DNA of 64,000 nt from positions 20,177-84,176 of the forward strand of contig JAKFEW010000079.1 of NCBI GenBank assembly GCA_036675505.1, given 5' to 3'. The position numbers and the translations under genes were made by a program. The notes beneath the pieces were generated by a model. It saw only the letters and a program-made list of their open reading frames with translations, searched no databases and was not told the DNA's origin. Of this stretch, positions 1 to 7,971 are shown piece after piece. The DNA comes from JAKFEW01 sp036675505 (lineage in GTDB: Bacteria; Cyanobacteriota; Sericytochromatia; S15B-MN24; JAQBPE01). Numbering within the stretch: position 1 is the stretch's first letter; each line of letters starts with the position of its first letter.

Positions 1-1
1 C

Positions 2-112
2 TGCATCGCGGCGCACGAAAAGGTGCTGCGTGAGGCCGGCGCCTCGCCTGAGCAGCTGCACGACCTCGCCCGCCTGGGCGCCGTCGTCAAAGCCGCCTCC
101 CGCCTTCCCTGA
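2..112 (+). CDS. AhpD/carboxymuconolactone decarboxylase-family peroxidase, C-terminal end only
   Basis: Only the last 36 codons are inside the window; the gene starts upstream. They open with C-I-A-A-H-E, continue as one amphipathic helix and end at a TGA at 110-112. Cys followed three residues later by His-Glu is the second half of the CxxC...H relay of AhpD-type alkylhydroperoxidases, where the Cys pair reduces peroxides and the His-Glu pair relays protons. The tail with Leu-Ala-Arg and Val-Val-Lys-Ala-Ala is also typical. The first Cys of the pair would lie just outside the window, so activity cannot be judged. Family assignment is fairly safe, the exact subfamily is not. Confidence 0.6.
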   Translation, partial: CIAAHEKVLREAGASPEQLHDLARLGAVVKAASRLP

Positions 113-130
113 TCACGCAGCCGCGAAATA

Positions 131-165
131 GTCGCACCCTCGCCCCTCGGGGGCGAGGGTGCGAT
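131..165. terminator. Strong hairpin downstream of the ahpD-like gene
   Basis: A 14-bp perfect stem (132-145 with 151-164) closes a 5-base loop, with a further G-T pair outside. It starts 20 bases after the stop codon. There is no T-run after it, like several other intergenic hairpins in this window, so it may stop transcription without a U-tract or protect the 3' end of the mRNA. Confidence 0.5.
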
Positions 166-297
166 GACATGGGGGTGGACCGAACCGTCATCACGATGAC
201 ACGCCGCCGGGCCCGAAATCACATTTCACCTGTCAGCGGTCATGCAACTGTCCCCCGCTACGATGGATGCATCAGAGGAAGTTGGGAGGACAGGACG

Positions 298-528
298 ATG
301 ACGACGACCGCGCAAATTTACGCCAAGGCGAGCCTGGTGTTCGCGTACCAGCTGCTCGCCTACGCGCTGGAGAAGAACTGGGGCCTGCTGGTCGCGAGCC
401 TCGTGCTCACGGTGATCTACCACGCCGTGCTGGTGCCGGAAGCCGGCACGTTCCACGCGATGGTGTTCGGCCCCGAAGGGTTGCACGCCACCGGCCAGCG
501 CGTCTTCGGCGTGATTTCCTCTCGCTAG
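298..528 (+). CDS. Small hypothetical membrane protein
   Basis: This 76-residue protein is not one I recognise. The ATG at 298 is chosen because a purine-rich GGGAGG sits about 10 bases upstream, and translation further upstream looks non-coding. It has a polar N-terminus, then one or two hydrophobic segments from about residue 12 to 50 rich in Leu, Val and Ala, and a short polar tail. It probably inserts once or twice into the inner membrane. A TACGAT hexamer at 256-261 could be its -10 element. It has no operon partner: a strong hairpin lies upstream and 400 bases without a clear gene follow. Confidence 0.5.
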   Translation: MTTTAQIYAKASLVFAYQLLAYALEKNWGLLVASLVLTVIYHAVLVPEAGTFHAMVFGPEGLHATGQRVFGVISSR

Positions 529-930
529 GGCGCGGCGGCCTCGGCCTCGACGACCTCCGCCGAGCGCGCACCCACAACCGGCGCCCGAGCTGGTCAGACG
601 AAGGCGATCTCTGCGCGGGGACGTCGCGGCCCGCGAAGTGGACGCGGCCTACCGCGCCTGCGCGGGCGAAGGCGCTGCTCGTGAAGCTCGGCGTGACCCG
701 CTGACTCTCGCCCGGCCGTTGGCGGGGATCGGCCCCAACCGACAAGTCCGATCCGATCGCCGCTTGAAAAGAGGGGGGAAATCCGTGGTATGCTGGGGCC
801 GGTGCTCCGCATCGGTCGATATCAGATCCGGTTCGACTGCGAGGTAGCGTGTTCGAATTCCCGCCGAGGTGAAAGGCCTTCCGGGGAGCCGACGCGGGGT
901 TACGACCGCAGAAAGGCAGTTGAATCGAAA
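529..930. promoter_or_regulatory. Non-coding stretch with the promoter and long leader of the zinc-ribbon gene
   Basis: I see no convincing gene here; the short open frames lack starts with ribosome sites. Near its end is TTGAAA (764-769) followed after 19 bases by TATGCT (789-794), preceded by TGG, an extended -10 arrangement. Transcription would start near 801 and leave a leader of about 130 bases before the ATG at 931. The same TGG-TA...T element and a similarly long leader precede the helicase gene at 10224 and the zinc-ribbon gene at 42188. Confidence 0.45.
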
Positions 931-1242
931 ATGAGCGATCAGAACCTCCAGTGTGCAGACTGCGCCACGACCTTCGCGTTCTCCGCGTCCGAGCAGCAGT
1001 TTTACGCCGAGAAGGGCTTCAGCCCTCCCCGTCGTTGCCGACCGTGCCGTGACGCCGCCAAGGCGAATCGCGGTCAGGCTGGTGGCGGTGGTCGCCCGAT
1101 GGGTGGTGGTGGCGCGCCGCGCAGCACCGGTCCTCGCGAAATGTTCGATGCTCAGTGCGCCTCTTGCGGCGCGAATACCCAGGTCCCGTTCAAGCCAACC
1201 GGCGCGCGTCCGGTTTATTGCCGCGACTGCTTCCGGAGGTAA
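931..1242 (+). CDS. Double zinc-ribbon protein (zf-trcl-like), RNA-metabolism associated
   Basis: The 103-residue protein has four CxxC knuckles at Cys8/11, 36/39, 76/79 and 97/100, which should fold as two zinc ribbons joined by a Gly-Arg-rich flexible linker (about residues 45-65). This is the layout of the small zf-trcl/CxxC zinc-ribbon family whose biochemical role is not established; nucleic-acid binding is likely. An AAAGG motif upstream supports the ATG at 931. It is followed after 10 bases by a basic peptide gene and then a DEAD-box helicase, so a role in RNA remodelling is inferred. A close paralogue lies at 42188-42523 with a different Gly/Ser/Tyr linker. Confidence 0.7.
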   Translation: MSDQNLQCADCATTFAFSASEQQFYAEKGFSPPRRCRPCRDAAKANRGQAGGGGRPMGGGGAPRSTGPREMFDAQCASCGANTQVPFKPTGARPVYCRDCFRR

Positions 1243-1252
1243 AACGGACTAC

Positions 1253-1486
1253 ATGGCGAAGAAGAACAACCCCAAGGCCGAAAAGGCCAAGCGCAACCTC
1301 GAGTACGCCCGCCTTCACAAGAAGAAGGCCCGTCCGTTCGGCCGTGGTGGCCGTCCCGGCGGCCCCCGCTTCGGTGAGCCGCGTCCGCCGATGGGCGAAG
1401 GCCGCCCGGCCGACCGCCCGGTCGGCGAGCCCGTCGCTCGCTCCAGCGAAGCGGCGCCGGCCTCGGTTTCCGTGCCCTCGGCGTAA
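1253..1486 (+). CDS. Small highly basic, disordered protein
   Basis: This 77-residue protein starts with Met-Ala-Lys-Lys-Asn-Asn and is dense in Lys and Arg over its first 50 residues, then Pro, Gly and Glu-rich. No domain is recognisable; it looks intrinsically disordered and suited to binding RNA or ribosomes. The GGAGG overlapping the stop region of the preceding zinc-ribbon gene, 13 bases upstream, is the likely ribosome site, so the two are probably translated from one mRNA. The composition repeats the Gly-Arg-rich style of the neighbouring linker. The function is unknown. Confidence 0.55.
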   Translation: MAKKNNPKAEKAKRNLEYARLHKKKARPFGRGGRPGGPRFGEPRPPMGEGRPADRPVGEPVARSSEAAPASVSVPSA

Positions 1487-1513
1487 AGCACCTTACTCAT
1501 TCACTCGTACCGC

Positions 1514-1550
1514 GGCGGTTCCCCTCCGGGGGAGCCGCCCAAACACTTTT
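1514..1550 (+). terminator. Hairpin plus short T-run between the basic peptide gene and the helicase
   Basis: An 11-bp stem (1514-1524 with 1529-1539, one G-T pair) closes a TCCG loop and is followed ten bases later by TTTT. It could end the zinc-ribbon/basic-peptide mRNA or partly attenuate read-through into the helicase gene, which starts at about 1562 with its own AAGGA site. Confidence 0.45.
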
Positions 1551-1561
1551 AAGGATACTTG

Positions 1562-3163
1562 GTGACCACTACTTTCGACTCGTTCGGGCTCGCCCCGGAC
1601 ATCCTGCGCGGTGTGACCGCGCTCGGCTTCACGACGCCTACGCCCGTGCAAGCACATGCCATCCCGCTGGTGCTCCAGGGCCGCGACTTGATCGCCCAGG
1701 CCCGCACCGGCTCCGGCAAGACCCTGGCCTTCGGGCTGCCGCTGCTCTCGAAGCTGCGGCGCGCCAACCACCCCCAGGTGCTGGTCGTGGCCCCGACCCG
1801 CGAGCTCGCCCAGCAGATCACCGACGCGTTGACCTCGGTCGCGCCGAAAGGCCCGCTGCGCATCATGGCGATCTACGGCGGCGTCGGCCTCGGCCCGCAG
1901 GAGAGCGCGCTGCGCAAGGGCGTGGACATCGTGGTCGGCACGCCCGGCCGCCTCAAGGACCTGCTCGGCCGCGGCACCCTGAACCTCTCGCACGTGACCG
2001 TGCTGGTGCTCGACGAGGCCGACGAGATGCTCGACATGGGCTTCCGCCGCGACATCGAGCACCTGCTCGACCGCCTGCCCCAGCTTTCGCAGACGCTGAT
2101 CTTCTCGGCCACGATGCCCGAGGCGATCGAGGCGATCGCCCGCCGCCACCTCTCGGACCCGGCCCATGTGCAGCTCGTGGCCGACGGCGTGACGCCCGAC
2201 GAGATCGAGCACTTCTACATCCGCATGGGCGCCGACGAGCGGCTCAGCCACCTGATCCAGCTGCTGCGCGAGCAGAACCCCGAGCGGGCGCTGATCTTCA
2301 CGCGCATGAAGCACGAGACCAAGCGCCTGGCCGAGAAGCTGCACAAGCAAGCGGGCATCAAGGCCGGCTTCCTCAACGGCAACATGTCGCAGAACGCGCG
2401 CAACGCGATGATGCAGAAGTTCCGCGACGGCGACCTGCAGTACCTGGTCGCGACCGACGTCGCGGCGCGCGGCATCGACGTCGAGGGCCTCTCGCACGTG
2501 GTCCACTGGGCCGTGCCCACCGTGGTCGAGACCTACGTCCACCGCTCAGGCCGCACCGGCCGCGCGGGCGCCACCGGCATGACCGTCACCTTCGTGACGC
2601 CCGACGCCGAGGCGGACTTCAACGCGATCCGCAAGCGCGTGAAGGTGCGTCCGTTCCCGGACTTCGCGACGCCGCCCGAGAAGATCGTCCAGGAGCCGGA
2701 TCCCGGCCCGCCGCCGCGCCAGTCGCGCGGCGGACGCCCCACGCCCGCCCAGGCGCCCCAGGCGCCGAGGCGGAACGAGCCGAAGCCCCACCGCAAGGGC
2801 CCCGGCCGCGACGGCGAGGCCGCGGTCGATCAGGCCCGCGAGCCCCGCGACCAGCAGGCCCCGTCTCCGCGCGGCCAGCGCGGGCCAGCCGCCCTGCAGG
2901 AGCCTTCCGGCCCTCGCGGGCGCTGGGCCGCCAAGGACGCCGTGCACCAGAGCGAGGACCAGGCCTGGCGCCGGTTCCGCATGGCGCTCACGGACGGCCA
3001 CCGGCACTCGCCGGACAGCTACCACCGCTGGCTGGTGCGCCAGACCGGCATCGACGCGGCCTCGTTCCGCGGCGTGGCGGTGCGTGACGACCACGCGGTC
3101 TTCGAGGTCGCAGGCCCGGCGGTGGAAGCGCTGCTGCGCTCGCTGAAGCTCAAGAAGCGCTAG
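1562..3163 (+). CDS. DEAD-box ATP-dependent RNA helicase
   Basis: The 533-residue protein unwinds RNA duplexes with ATP. All family motifs are visible: a Q motif near residue 20, GSGKT (about 50), PTREL, TPGR, DEAD (about 150), SAT (about 183), ARGID and HRSGRTGRAG (about 326). A low-complexity Pro/Arg/Gln region follows, and the last 80 residues look like a divergent DbpA-type RNA-binding domain. I prefer the GTG at 1562 (AAGGA 6 bases upstream) over a TTG at 1559. It lies downstream of the zinc-ribbon and basic-peptide genes, which suggests a shared role in RNA remodelling, possibly at low temperature. A second paralogue is at 10224. Confidence 0.93.
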   Translation: MTTTFDSFGLAPDILRGVTALGFTTPTPVQAHAIPLVLQGRDLIAQARTGSGKTLAFGLPLLSKLRRANHPQVLVVAPTRELAQQITDALTSVAPKGPLRIMAIYGGVGLGPQESALRKGVDIVVGTPGRLKDLLGRGTLNLSHVTVLVLDEADEMLDMGFRRDIEHLLDRLPQLSQTLIFSATMPEAIEAIARRHLSDPAHVQLVADGVTPDEIEHFYIRMGADERLSHLIQLLREQNPERALIFTRMKHETKRLAEKLHKQAGIKAGFLNGNMSQNARNAMMQKFRDGDLQYLVATDVAARGIDVEGLSHVVHWAVPTVVETYVHRSGRTGRAGATGMTVTFVTPDAEADFNAIRKRVKVRPFPDFATPPEKIVQEPDPGPPPRQSRGGRPTPAQAPQAPRRNEPKPHRKGPGRDGEAAVDQAREPRDQQAPSPRGQRGPAALQEPSGPRGRWAAKDAVHQSEDQAWRRFRMALTDGHRHSPDSYHRWLVRQTGIDAASFRGVAVRDDHAVFEVAGPAVEALLRSLKLKKR

Positions 3164-3179
3164 CCGCTCTCCAGGCTAC

Positions 3180-3208
3180 CGAGGGCCCCGCCGCTGGCGG
3201 GGCCCTCG
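3180..3208. terminator. Bidirectional hairpin between convergent genes
   Basis: A perfect 13-bp GC stem with a 3-base loop lies between the helicase stop (3163) and the minus-strand gene that ends at 3229. No T-run follows on either strand. Confidence 0.6.
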
Positions 3209-3228
3209 CCGCGTCAGCGGTCGGGCAG

Positions 3229-3501
3229 TTAGCGCGAAGAGAGCAGCAGGCTGTCGCCGCCGAAGGCCTTGAGCTTGCGGGCGATCGCCTTGTCGCTCAG
3301 CGAGCGGTTCGCCGGGATCACGAGGATGTGGATCGCATCCTTGCGGATCTTCCGGAGCACCATCGCGTCGTCGGCGCCCCAGGCCTTGCGAAAGGCCTGG
3401 ATCTCGCGGTCGAAGGCCATCAGCTGCTCGCGCAGCCTGGGGCCGACCGTGAAGGTACGCTCGAGGGTATCGGGGAGCGGCTGCTTCTTCGCGCCGAACA
3501 T
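3229..3501 (-). CDS. Hypothetical small cytosolic protein
   Basis: This 90-residue protein is rich in charged residues and predicted helical, without membrane segments. It begins Met-Phe-Gly-Ala-Lys-Lys and ends in a Leu/Ser-rich tail. I do not recognise the family. It starts 2 bases after the stop of the upstream minus-strand gene (3504-3794), so the two are very likely co-transcribed and perhaps translationally coupled. Confidence 0.5.
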   Translation of the reverse strand: MFGAKKQPLPDTLERTFTVGPRLREQLMAFDREIQAFRKAWGADDAMVLRKIRKDAIHILVIPANRSLSDKAIARKLKAFGGDSLLLSSR

Positions 3502-3503
3502 CC

Positions 3504-3794
3504 TCAGAGCCCCACGGCCTGGCAGGTGGCGTTGACCCAGTTCTTCGAGGCGTACAGCACGTCGTAGTCGTCCTGCTTGGTCAGGCGGTCGAAGCGGGCG
3601 GCGTCGGCCGCCGTGAAGTAGTAGGTGGTGCCGCCGACGTTGCGCCCCAGCTTGAAGTCGCCGTACTTCGTCTCGTTCGCGTCGACCCAGGCCGTGTTCT
3701 TCTGACACTCGGCGGTCGGGATGACCTCGCAGCCGATCGAGGCGACGGCCTTCGCGTTGAAGAGCTTGATCGAATGCGTTGCGCCACATGCCAT
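3504..3794 (-). CDS. Hypothetical protein with three Cys and a YHS-like segment
   Basis: The 96-residue product has Cys at positions 3, 22 and 30 and another near the C-terminus. A segment Thr-Thr-Tyr-Tyr-Phe-Thr followed by an Asp-Ala-Ala-Arg-Phe helix is reminiscent of YHS/TRASH metal-binding modules, but the canonical Cys pair is missing there. The ATG at 3794 is chosen for the GGAGG about 8 bases upstream; a longer reading frame extends 20 residues further without a ribosome site. It is first in a two-gene unit with 3229-3501, divergent from tex. The function is unknown. Confidence 0.5.
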   Translation of the reverse strand: MACGATHSIKLFNAKAVASIGCEVIPTAECQKNTAWVDANETKYGDFKLGRNVGGTTYYFTAADAARFDRLTKQDDYDVLYASKNWVNATCQAVGL

Positions 3795-3939
3795 TAGGTT
3801 GTCCTCCACTCTCTGGGCGTCCGCTCGCTCGGCGGCTCGCTCCGGTTGACTCACGAGCAGGTTATGGGGCGGGCGACTGACAGGGGTCTGACAGAGCTCC
3901 CCGCGCGTCGTTAAAATACGGTTAATTGCGTCGGCTCGC

Positions 3940-3945
3940 TATAAT
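3940..3945 (+). promoter_or_regulatory. -10 element for leaderless tex
   Basis: A perfect TATAAT ends 6 bases before the tex ATG, i.e. it occupies -12 to -7 with A of the start codon as +1. There is no ribosome binding site. The simplest reading is a leaderless transcript. Confidence 0.6.
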
Positions 3946-3951
3946 GGCCGC

Positions 3952-6129
3952 ATGAGCACGCCCGACCTCACAGCCCCCCTCGCCGCCGAGCTCGGCCTGC
4001 CGGCAAGCGCCGTCAGCCGCACGATCGCCCTGCTCGACGGCGGCGACACGATCCCGTTCCTGGCCCGCTACCGCAAGGAGCAGACCGGCGGGCTCGACGA
4101 GGTGCAGCTGCGCGCCCTGCAAGAGGCGCTAGGCCGGCGCCGCAAGCTCGAGGAGCGCCGCGCCGACGTGCACGCGTCCCTGACGGAGCAGGGCGTGCTC
4201 ACGCCCGAGCTCGCTGCCAAGCTGGCCGCGGCCGACAGGCTCGCGACCGTCGAGGACCTCTACTTGCCCTTCCGGCCGAAGCGCCGCACGCGCGCCAGCA
4301 TCGCGCGGGAGCGCGGGCTCGCGCCGCTGGCCGCCCTGTTCGCCCGCCCGCCGCGCGAGGCCCCCCAGGAGGCGGCGAAGCGATTCGTCGACCCGGCGAA
4401 GGAGGTGCCGACCGTCGAGGACGCGCTCGCCGGCGCGCGCGACATCCTGGCCGAGGAGGTCAGCGAGGATCCCGAGGTGCGCGGCCGCGCCCGCAACGTC
4501 TCGCTGCGCGAGGCCGTGCTGACCGCCAAGAAAGCGCCCAAGGCCGAGGACCCGCAGGGCAAGTACACGCAGTACTACGATTACAAGGAGCCCGCAGCCA
4601 GGATCACCCCCCACCGCATCCTGGCCTGCGACCGCGGCGAGGCGGAGAGCGTGCTGCGCGTCGGCGTCGCCCTGCCCGAGCCGCGCATCCTCGCCTTCAT
4701 GCGCGAGAAGCTCGCGGTGAACGCGCCCGGCTGGCGCGAGGAGGGCGAAGCGGCCCTGGCCGACGGCCTCAAGCGCCTGCTCGGCCCCGCGATCGAGCGC
4801 GACGTGCGCGGCGCGCTGACCGAGAAGGCCCAGGTCCACGCGATCGGCATCTTCGCGGCCAACCTCAAGGCGCTGTTGTTGCAGCCGCCGTTGACCGGCA
4901 AGGTGGTGATGGGCGTCGACCCGGGCTTCCGCACGGGCTGCAAGGTGGTGGTGGTCGACGCCACCGGCCGGCCGCTCGGGCAGGGCACCGTGATCTACCC
5001 GCACGAGCCGCAGAAGCAGTGGGAACAGGCGAAGAAGACGCTGCGCGAGCTTGTCGAGCGCCACCAGGTGAACGTGGTCGCGATCGGCAACGGCACGGCC
5101 AGCCGCGAGACCGAGACGCTGGTCGCCGAGGCGATCAAGGGCACGGGCGCGGCCTACACGATCGTGAGCGAGGCTGGCGCGAGCGTTTACTCCGCCTCGG
5201 AGGTCGCGCGCGAGGAGTTCCCGGACCTCGACGCCACCCAGCGCGGCAACGTCTCGATCGCGAGGCGCCTGCAGGACCCGCTCGCCGAGCTCGTGAAGAT
5301 CGACCCGCAGGCGATCGGCGTGGGCCTCTACCAGCACGACCTCGACCAGAAGGCGCTCGCGGGCACGCTCGCGGGCGTGGTCGAGGACGCCGTCAACCAC
5401 GTGGGCGTGGACCTCAACACGGCCTCGGCGTCGCTGCTCGGCCACGTGGCCGGGCTCAACCAGAAGGTCGCGAAGGCGATCGTGACGCACCGGCAGGAGA
5501 ACGGGCCTTTCAAGAAGCGCGACGAGCTCAAGAAGGTGAAGGGGCTCGGCGACCGCACGTTCGTGCAGGCCGCGGGCTTCCTGCGCATCCGCGGCGGCGC
5601 CGACCCGCTCGACGCGACGGCGATCCACCCGGAGTCGTACGCGGCCACGCGCAAGCTGCTCGCCAAGCTGGGCGTAAACCCGGCCGATCCGGGCCTGGGC
5701 GCGGCGATCAAGGCGAAGCGCCCCACGCTCGACGTGCCGGCGCTGGCGGCGGAATTGGGGCTCGGCGTGCCCACGCTGACCGACATCCTGGCCGACCTCG
5801 AGAAGCCCGGCCGCGACCCGCGCGAGGCCTTGCCCACGCCGCATTTGAGGATGGACGTGCTCAAGCTCGAGGACCTCAAGCCCGGCATGCGCCTCACCGG
5901 CACCGTGCGCAACGTGGTCGACTTCGGCGCGTTCGTGGACGTCGGCGTGAAGAACGACGGGCTGGTGCACGTCTCCGAGCTCTCGGACCGCTTCGTGCGC
6001 AACCCGCTCGAGGTGGTGAACGTGGGTGACGTGATCGAGGTCGAGGTGATGGACATCGATCGCCAGCGCGGGCGCGTGAGCCTGAGCCGCAAGCGCGCGC
6101 TGCAGGGCGAGAAGGCACCTTCCGCATGA
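3952..6129 (+). CDS. tex: Tex-family S1 RNA-binding transcription accessory protein
   Basis: At 725 residues it has the usual Tex length and order: an N-terminal helical region, a YqgF/RNase H-like domain (GVDPGFRTG near residue 321), a helix-hairpin-helix module with DLNTAS near 483, and a C-terminal S1 RNA-binding domain beginning near 642. Tex binds nucleic acid and is linked to transcription elongation and stress tolerance. The start has no Shine-Dalgarno sequence but a TATAAT exactly at leaderless spacing. The stop overlaps the next ATG (ATGA), coupling it to the gene at 6126. Confidence 0.95.
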   Translation: MSTPDLTAPLAAELGLPASAVSRTIALLDGGDTIPFLARYRKEQTGGLDEVQLRALQEALGRRRKLEERRADVHASLTEQGVLTPELAAKLAAADRLATVEDLYLPFRPKRRTRASIARERGLAPLAALFARPPREAPQEAAKRFVDPAKEVPTVEDALAGARDILAEEVSEDPEVRGRARNVSLREAVLTAKKAPKAEDPQGKYTQYYDYKEPAARITPHRILACDRGEAESVLRVGVALPEPRILAFMREKLAVNAPGWREEGEAALADGLKRLLGPAIERDVRGALTEKAQVHAIGIFAANLKALLLQPPLTGKVVMGVDPGFRTGCKVVVVDATGRPLGQGTVIYPHEPQKQWEQAKKTLRELVERHQVNVVAIGNGTASRETETLVAEAIKGTGAAYTIVSEAGASVYSASEVAREEFPDLDATQRGNVSIARRLQDPLAELVKIDPQAIGVGLYQHDLDQKALAGTLAGVVEDAVNHVGVDLNTASASLLGHVAGLNQKVAKAIVTHRQENGPFKKRDELKKVKGLGDRTFVQAAGFLRIRGGADPLDATAIHPESYAATRKLLAKLGVNPADPGLGAAIKAKRPTLDVPALAAELGLGVPTLTDILADLEKPGRDPREALPTPHLRMDVLKLEDLKPGMRLTGTVRNVVDFGAFVDVGVKNDGLVHVSELSDRFVRNPLEVVNVGDVIEVEVMDIDRQRGRVSLSRKRALQGEKAPSA

Positions 6130-6773
6130 CCCGCCGCGCCGACCCCGAGGGCCTCGTGGCCTTCACCCGCGACATCGGCGGGCGCACCGTGGTGGCGCGC
6201 TGCGCGCCCGCGCTCGCGCCCGAGGCGGCGCGCCTGCTCGAGGCGGTGGCGAAGAAGTGGCCGAACGGCCGCGGCCTGGCCGAGGGCGCGACGGTCGAGG
6301 CCGGCTGGACGCGCCTGCGGCTGATCGGCGCGGAGGGCGCGCTGGTGCTCTGCGAGCCGGATTTCGAGCGGGGCGGGCATGTCTCGCACGTGCAGCACAC
6401 GCTCGCCGTGGCGGCGGCGCAGGCGAAGCTGCTGCGTCGGCTGCGGCTCGCGGGCACGGCGCCGCTGCACGACGCCACGGTCGTGGTGCGCCGCGGCGCG
6501 CTCACCGCCCCGCGCGTGCAGCTCGAGCGGGAGGAGCCGGGGCCGGGGAGCTCGGGCTGGTTCGTGGGCCTGCCGGACGAGGACCCGCCGGCCGCAGCCG
6601 ACGCCTTCGAGACGCTGGTGGTCGGCGACCTGGTCGAGCGCCGCCCGGCGCTGCTCGCGCTCTTCGCGCTGCCGGCGGGTTACATGGCGATCGTGGCGGG
6701 CGATCGGGTGGAGGCGGTGTTCGATCCGGATTTCGAGGACGTCTGGGCCCAGGCGGGCGCGGAAGGAGCGTGA
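6126..6773 (+). CDS. Hypothetical protein, DUF2185/Imm33-like C-terminal region
   Basis: The protein has 215 residues. Its C-terminal half, with Ser-Gly-Trp-Phe, a Pro-Asp-Glu-Asp turn, and a Leu-Pro-Ala-Gly-Tyr segment followed by Val-Phe-Asp-Pro-Asp, resembles the DUF2185/Imm33 fold that is used by some polymorphic-toxin immunity proteins and also occurs in housekeeping proteins. The assignment is tentative. It overlaps the end of tex by 4 bases and is 2 bases from the next gene, so it belongs to the tex operon. No toxin gene is nearby, which argues against a true immunity role. Confidence 0.5.
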   Translation: MTRRADPEGLVAFTRDIGGRTVVARCAPALAPEAARLLEAVAKKWPNGRGLAEGATVEAGWTRLRLIGAEGALVLCEPDFERGGHVSHVQHTLAVAAAQAKLLRRLRLAGTAPLHDATVVVRRGALTAPRVQLEREEPGPGSSGWFVGLPDEDPPAAADAFETLVVGDLVERRPALLALFALPAGYMAIVAGDRVEAVFDPDFEDVWAQAGAEGA

Positions 6774-6775
6774 GG

Positions 6776-7522
6776 ATGCGGTTTGGTTACCGGCTGATTC
6801 TGGCGGCCGGCCTGCTGAGCGGCCTGCCGGCCTGCGCACACCTGCTGGCCGACCGGGCGGCGCGAGAGGCCGCGCCGGGCCACGAAGCGGCCCCGGCTTC
6901 CGCCGATCCGACGGACACCGCGACCCTGGGGATCACGGCGGCCGGCGTCCAGCGTCCTCGCCTGCGCGACGAGCTGGTCCGGATGGCCGCGGAGGACCAG
7001 GCCGTACGCGCCGCCTGGGCCGCGACCGGCTTCCGCGACAAGGCGGCCGGGGAGCGGCTGCGGACCCTCGACGCCCGCAACACGGCGCGACTGAAGGCGA
7101 TCGTGCAGGCGCACGGCTGGCCCGGCCGGCTGATGGTGGGCCCCGAGGGGACGCGGGCGGCCTTCCTGCTCGTCCAGCACGCCGACGGCGATCCCGCGTT
7201 CCAGGCCATGTGCCTCCCGCTGGTCGAGGCCGCGGCGGCGCGGGGCGAGCTCGAGAAGCAACACGTCGCCCTGCTCACCGACCGCGTGCTGGTGGCCCGG
7301 GGCGCGCCGCAGCGCTATGGCACGCAGTTCGTGTCGAAGGGCGGCGAGTGGGTGCCCCATCCGATCGAAGACGAGGCGAACGTGGACGCGCGGCGCGAGG
7401 CCATGGACCTGATGCCGCTCGCCGAGTACAAGGCGCAGCTGCTCAAGGCCTACGGGCGGCCGCAGCCAGACCTCTCGCCGATCCCCAAGACCAGCCCGGC
7501 GCACTCGCGCCCCGTTCGCTGA
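6776..7522 (+). CDS. DUF6624-family lipoprotein, full length
   Basis: This 248-residue protein has a lipoprotein signal with Leu-Pro-Ala-Cys at about residues 17-20. The body shows the DUF6624 hallmarks: an Asp-Gln-Ala-Val-Arg helix, a His-Gly-Trp-Pro motif, a QHAD motif, then LLTDRV, a YGTQF strand and PIED. The family has no assigned activity; the conserved His, Asp and Arg suggest a binding or catalytic site outside the cytoplasm. It follows the 6126 gene by 2 bases. The next gene is a shorter paralogue, so this is a tandem duplication. Confidence 0.7.
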   Translation: MRFGYRLILAAGLLSGLPACAHLLADRAAREAAPGHEAAPASADPTDTATLGITAAGVQRPRLRDELVRMAAEDQAVRAAWAATGFRDKAAGERLRTLDARNTARLKAIVQAHGWPGRLMVGPEGTRAAFLLVQHADGDPAFQAMCLPLVEAAAARGELEKQHVALLTDRVLVARGAPQRYGTQFVSKGGEWVPHPIEDEANVDARREAMDLMPLAEYKAQLLKAYGRPQPDLSPIPKTSPAHSRPVR

Positions 7523-7533
7523 GGAGCCGCCCC

Positions 7534-7971
7534 GTGCCCATCCCGTCTGTCCTCGTCCTCCTGGCGCTGGCCGGTTCCTCCCCGGCCGCGCCCGCGCTCG
7601 CCCACCTTCCGCCGCGGCCCGCTGCGCATGCGCAGCGCCCGTTCGTGGACGCCGCGCTGCGCGCCGAGCTCCGGGCGATGGAGGCCCAGGACCAGGCGAT
7701 CCGCGCCCGTTGGATCGCGGCGGGCGTGGGCGACCTGGCCTGGGCCGCCCGCACGCGGGCGCTCGACCGCCGGCAGACCGCGCGCCTGAAGGCGATCATC
7801 CGCCGGCATGGCTGGCCCACGGCCGCTCGCGTGGGCCAGGACGGCGTCCGCGCGGCCTTCTTGCTCGTCCAACATGCCGACCATGACCTCGCTTTCCAGC
7901 GCGCCTGCCTGCCGCAGGTCCAGGCCGCCGCCGCGCGGGGCGAGCTCACGGGCCAGGCGGTCGCGCGATGA
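7534..7971 (+). CDS. DUF6624-family protein, C-terminally truncated tandem copy
   Basis: The 145-residue product (GTG start with GAGGAG 8 bases upstream) has a signal peptide ending near Ala-Leu-Ala and repeats the first two thirds of the preceding protein, including Asp-Gln-Ala-Ile-Arg, His-Gly-Trp-Pro and QHAD. It stops where the full-length copy continues with LLTDRV and YGTQF. The stop is a TGA overlapping the ATG of the alkD-like gene, so the truncation may have arisen when the two genes were joined. It could be a decaying copy or a specialised short form. Confidence 0.6.
   Translation: MPIPSVLVLLALAGSSPAAPALAHLPPRPAAHAQRPFVDAALRAELRAMEAQDQAIRARWIAAGVGDLAWAARTRALDRRQTARLKAIIRRHGWPTAARVGQDGVRAAFLLVQHADHDLAFQRACLPQVQAAAARGELTGQAVAR

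Noticed and set aside
780..900. T-arm-like GTTCGAATTCCC near 855 suggested a tRNA
   Set aside because: No matching acceptor, D or anticodon stems can be drawn around it; it lies in the leader of the zinc-ribbon gene.
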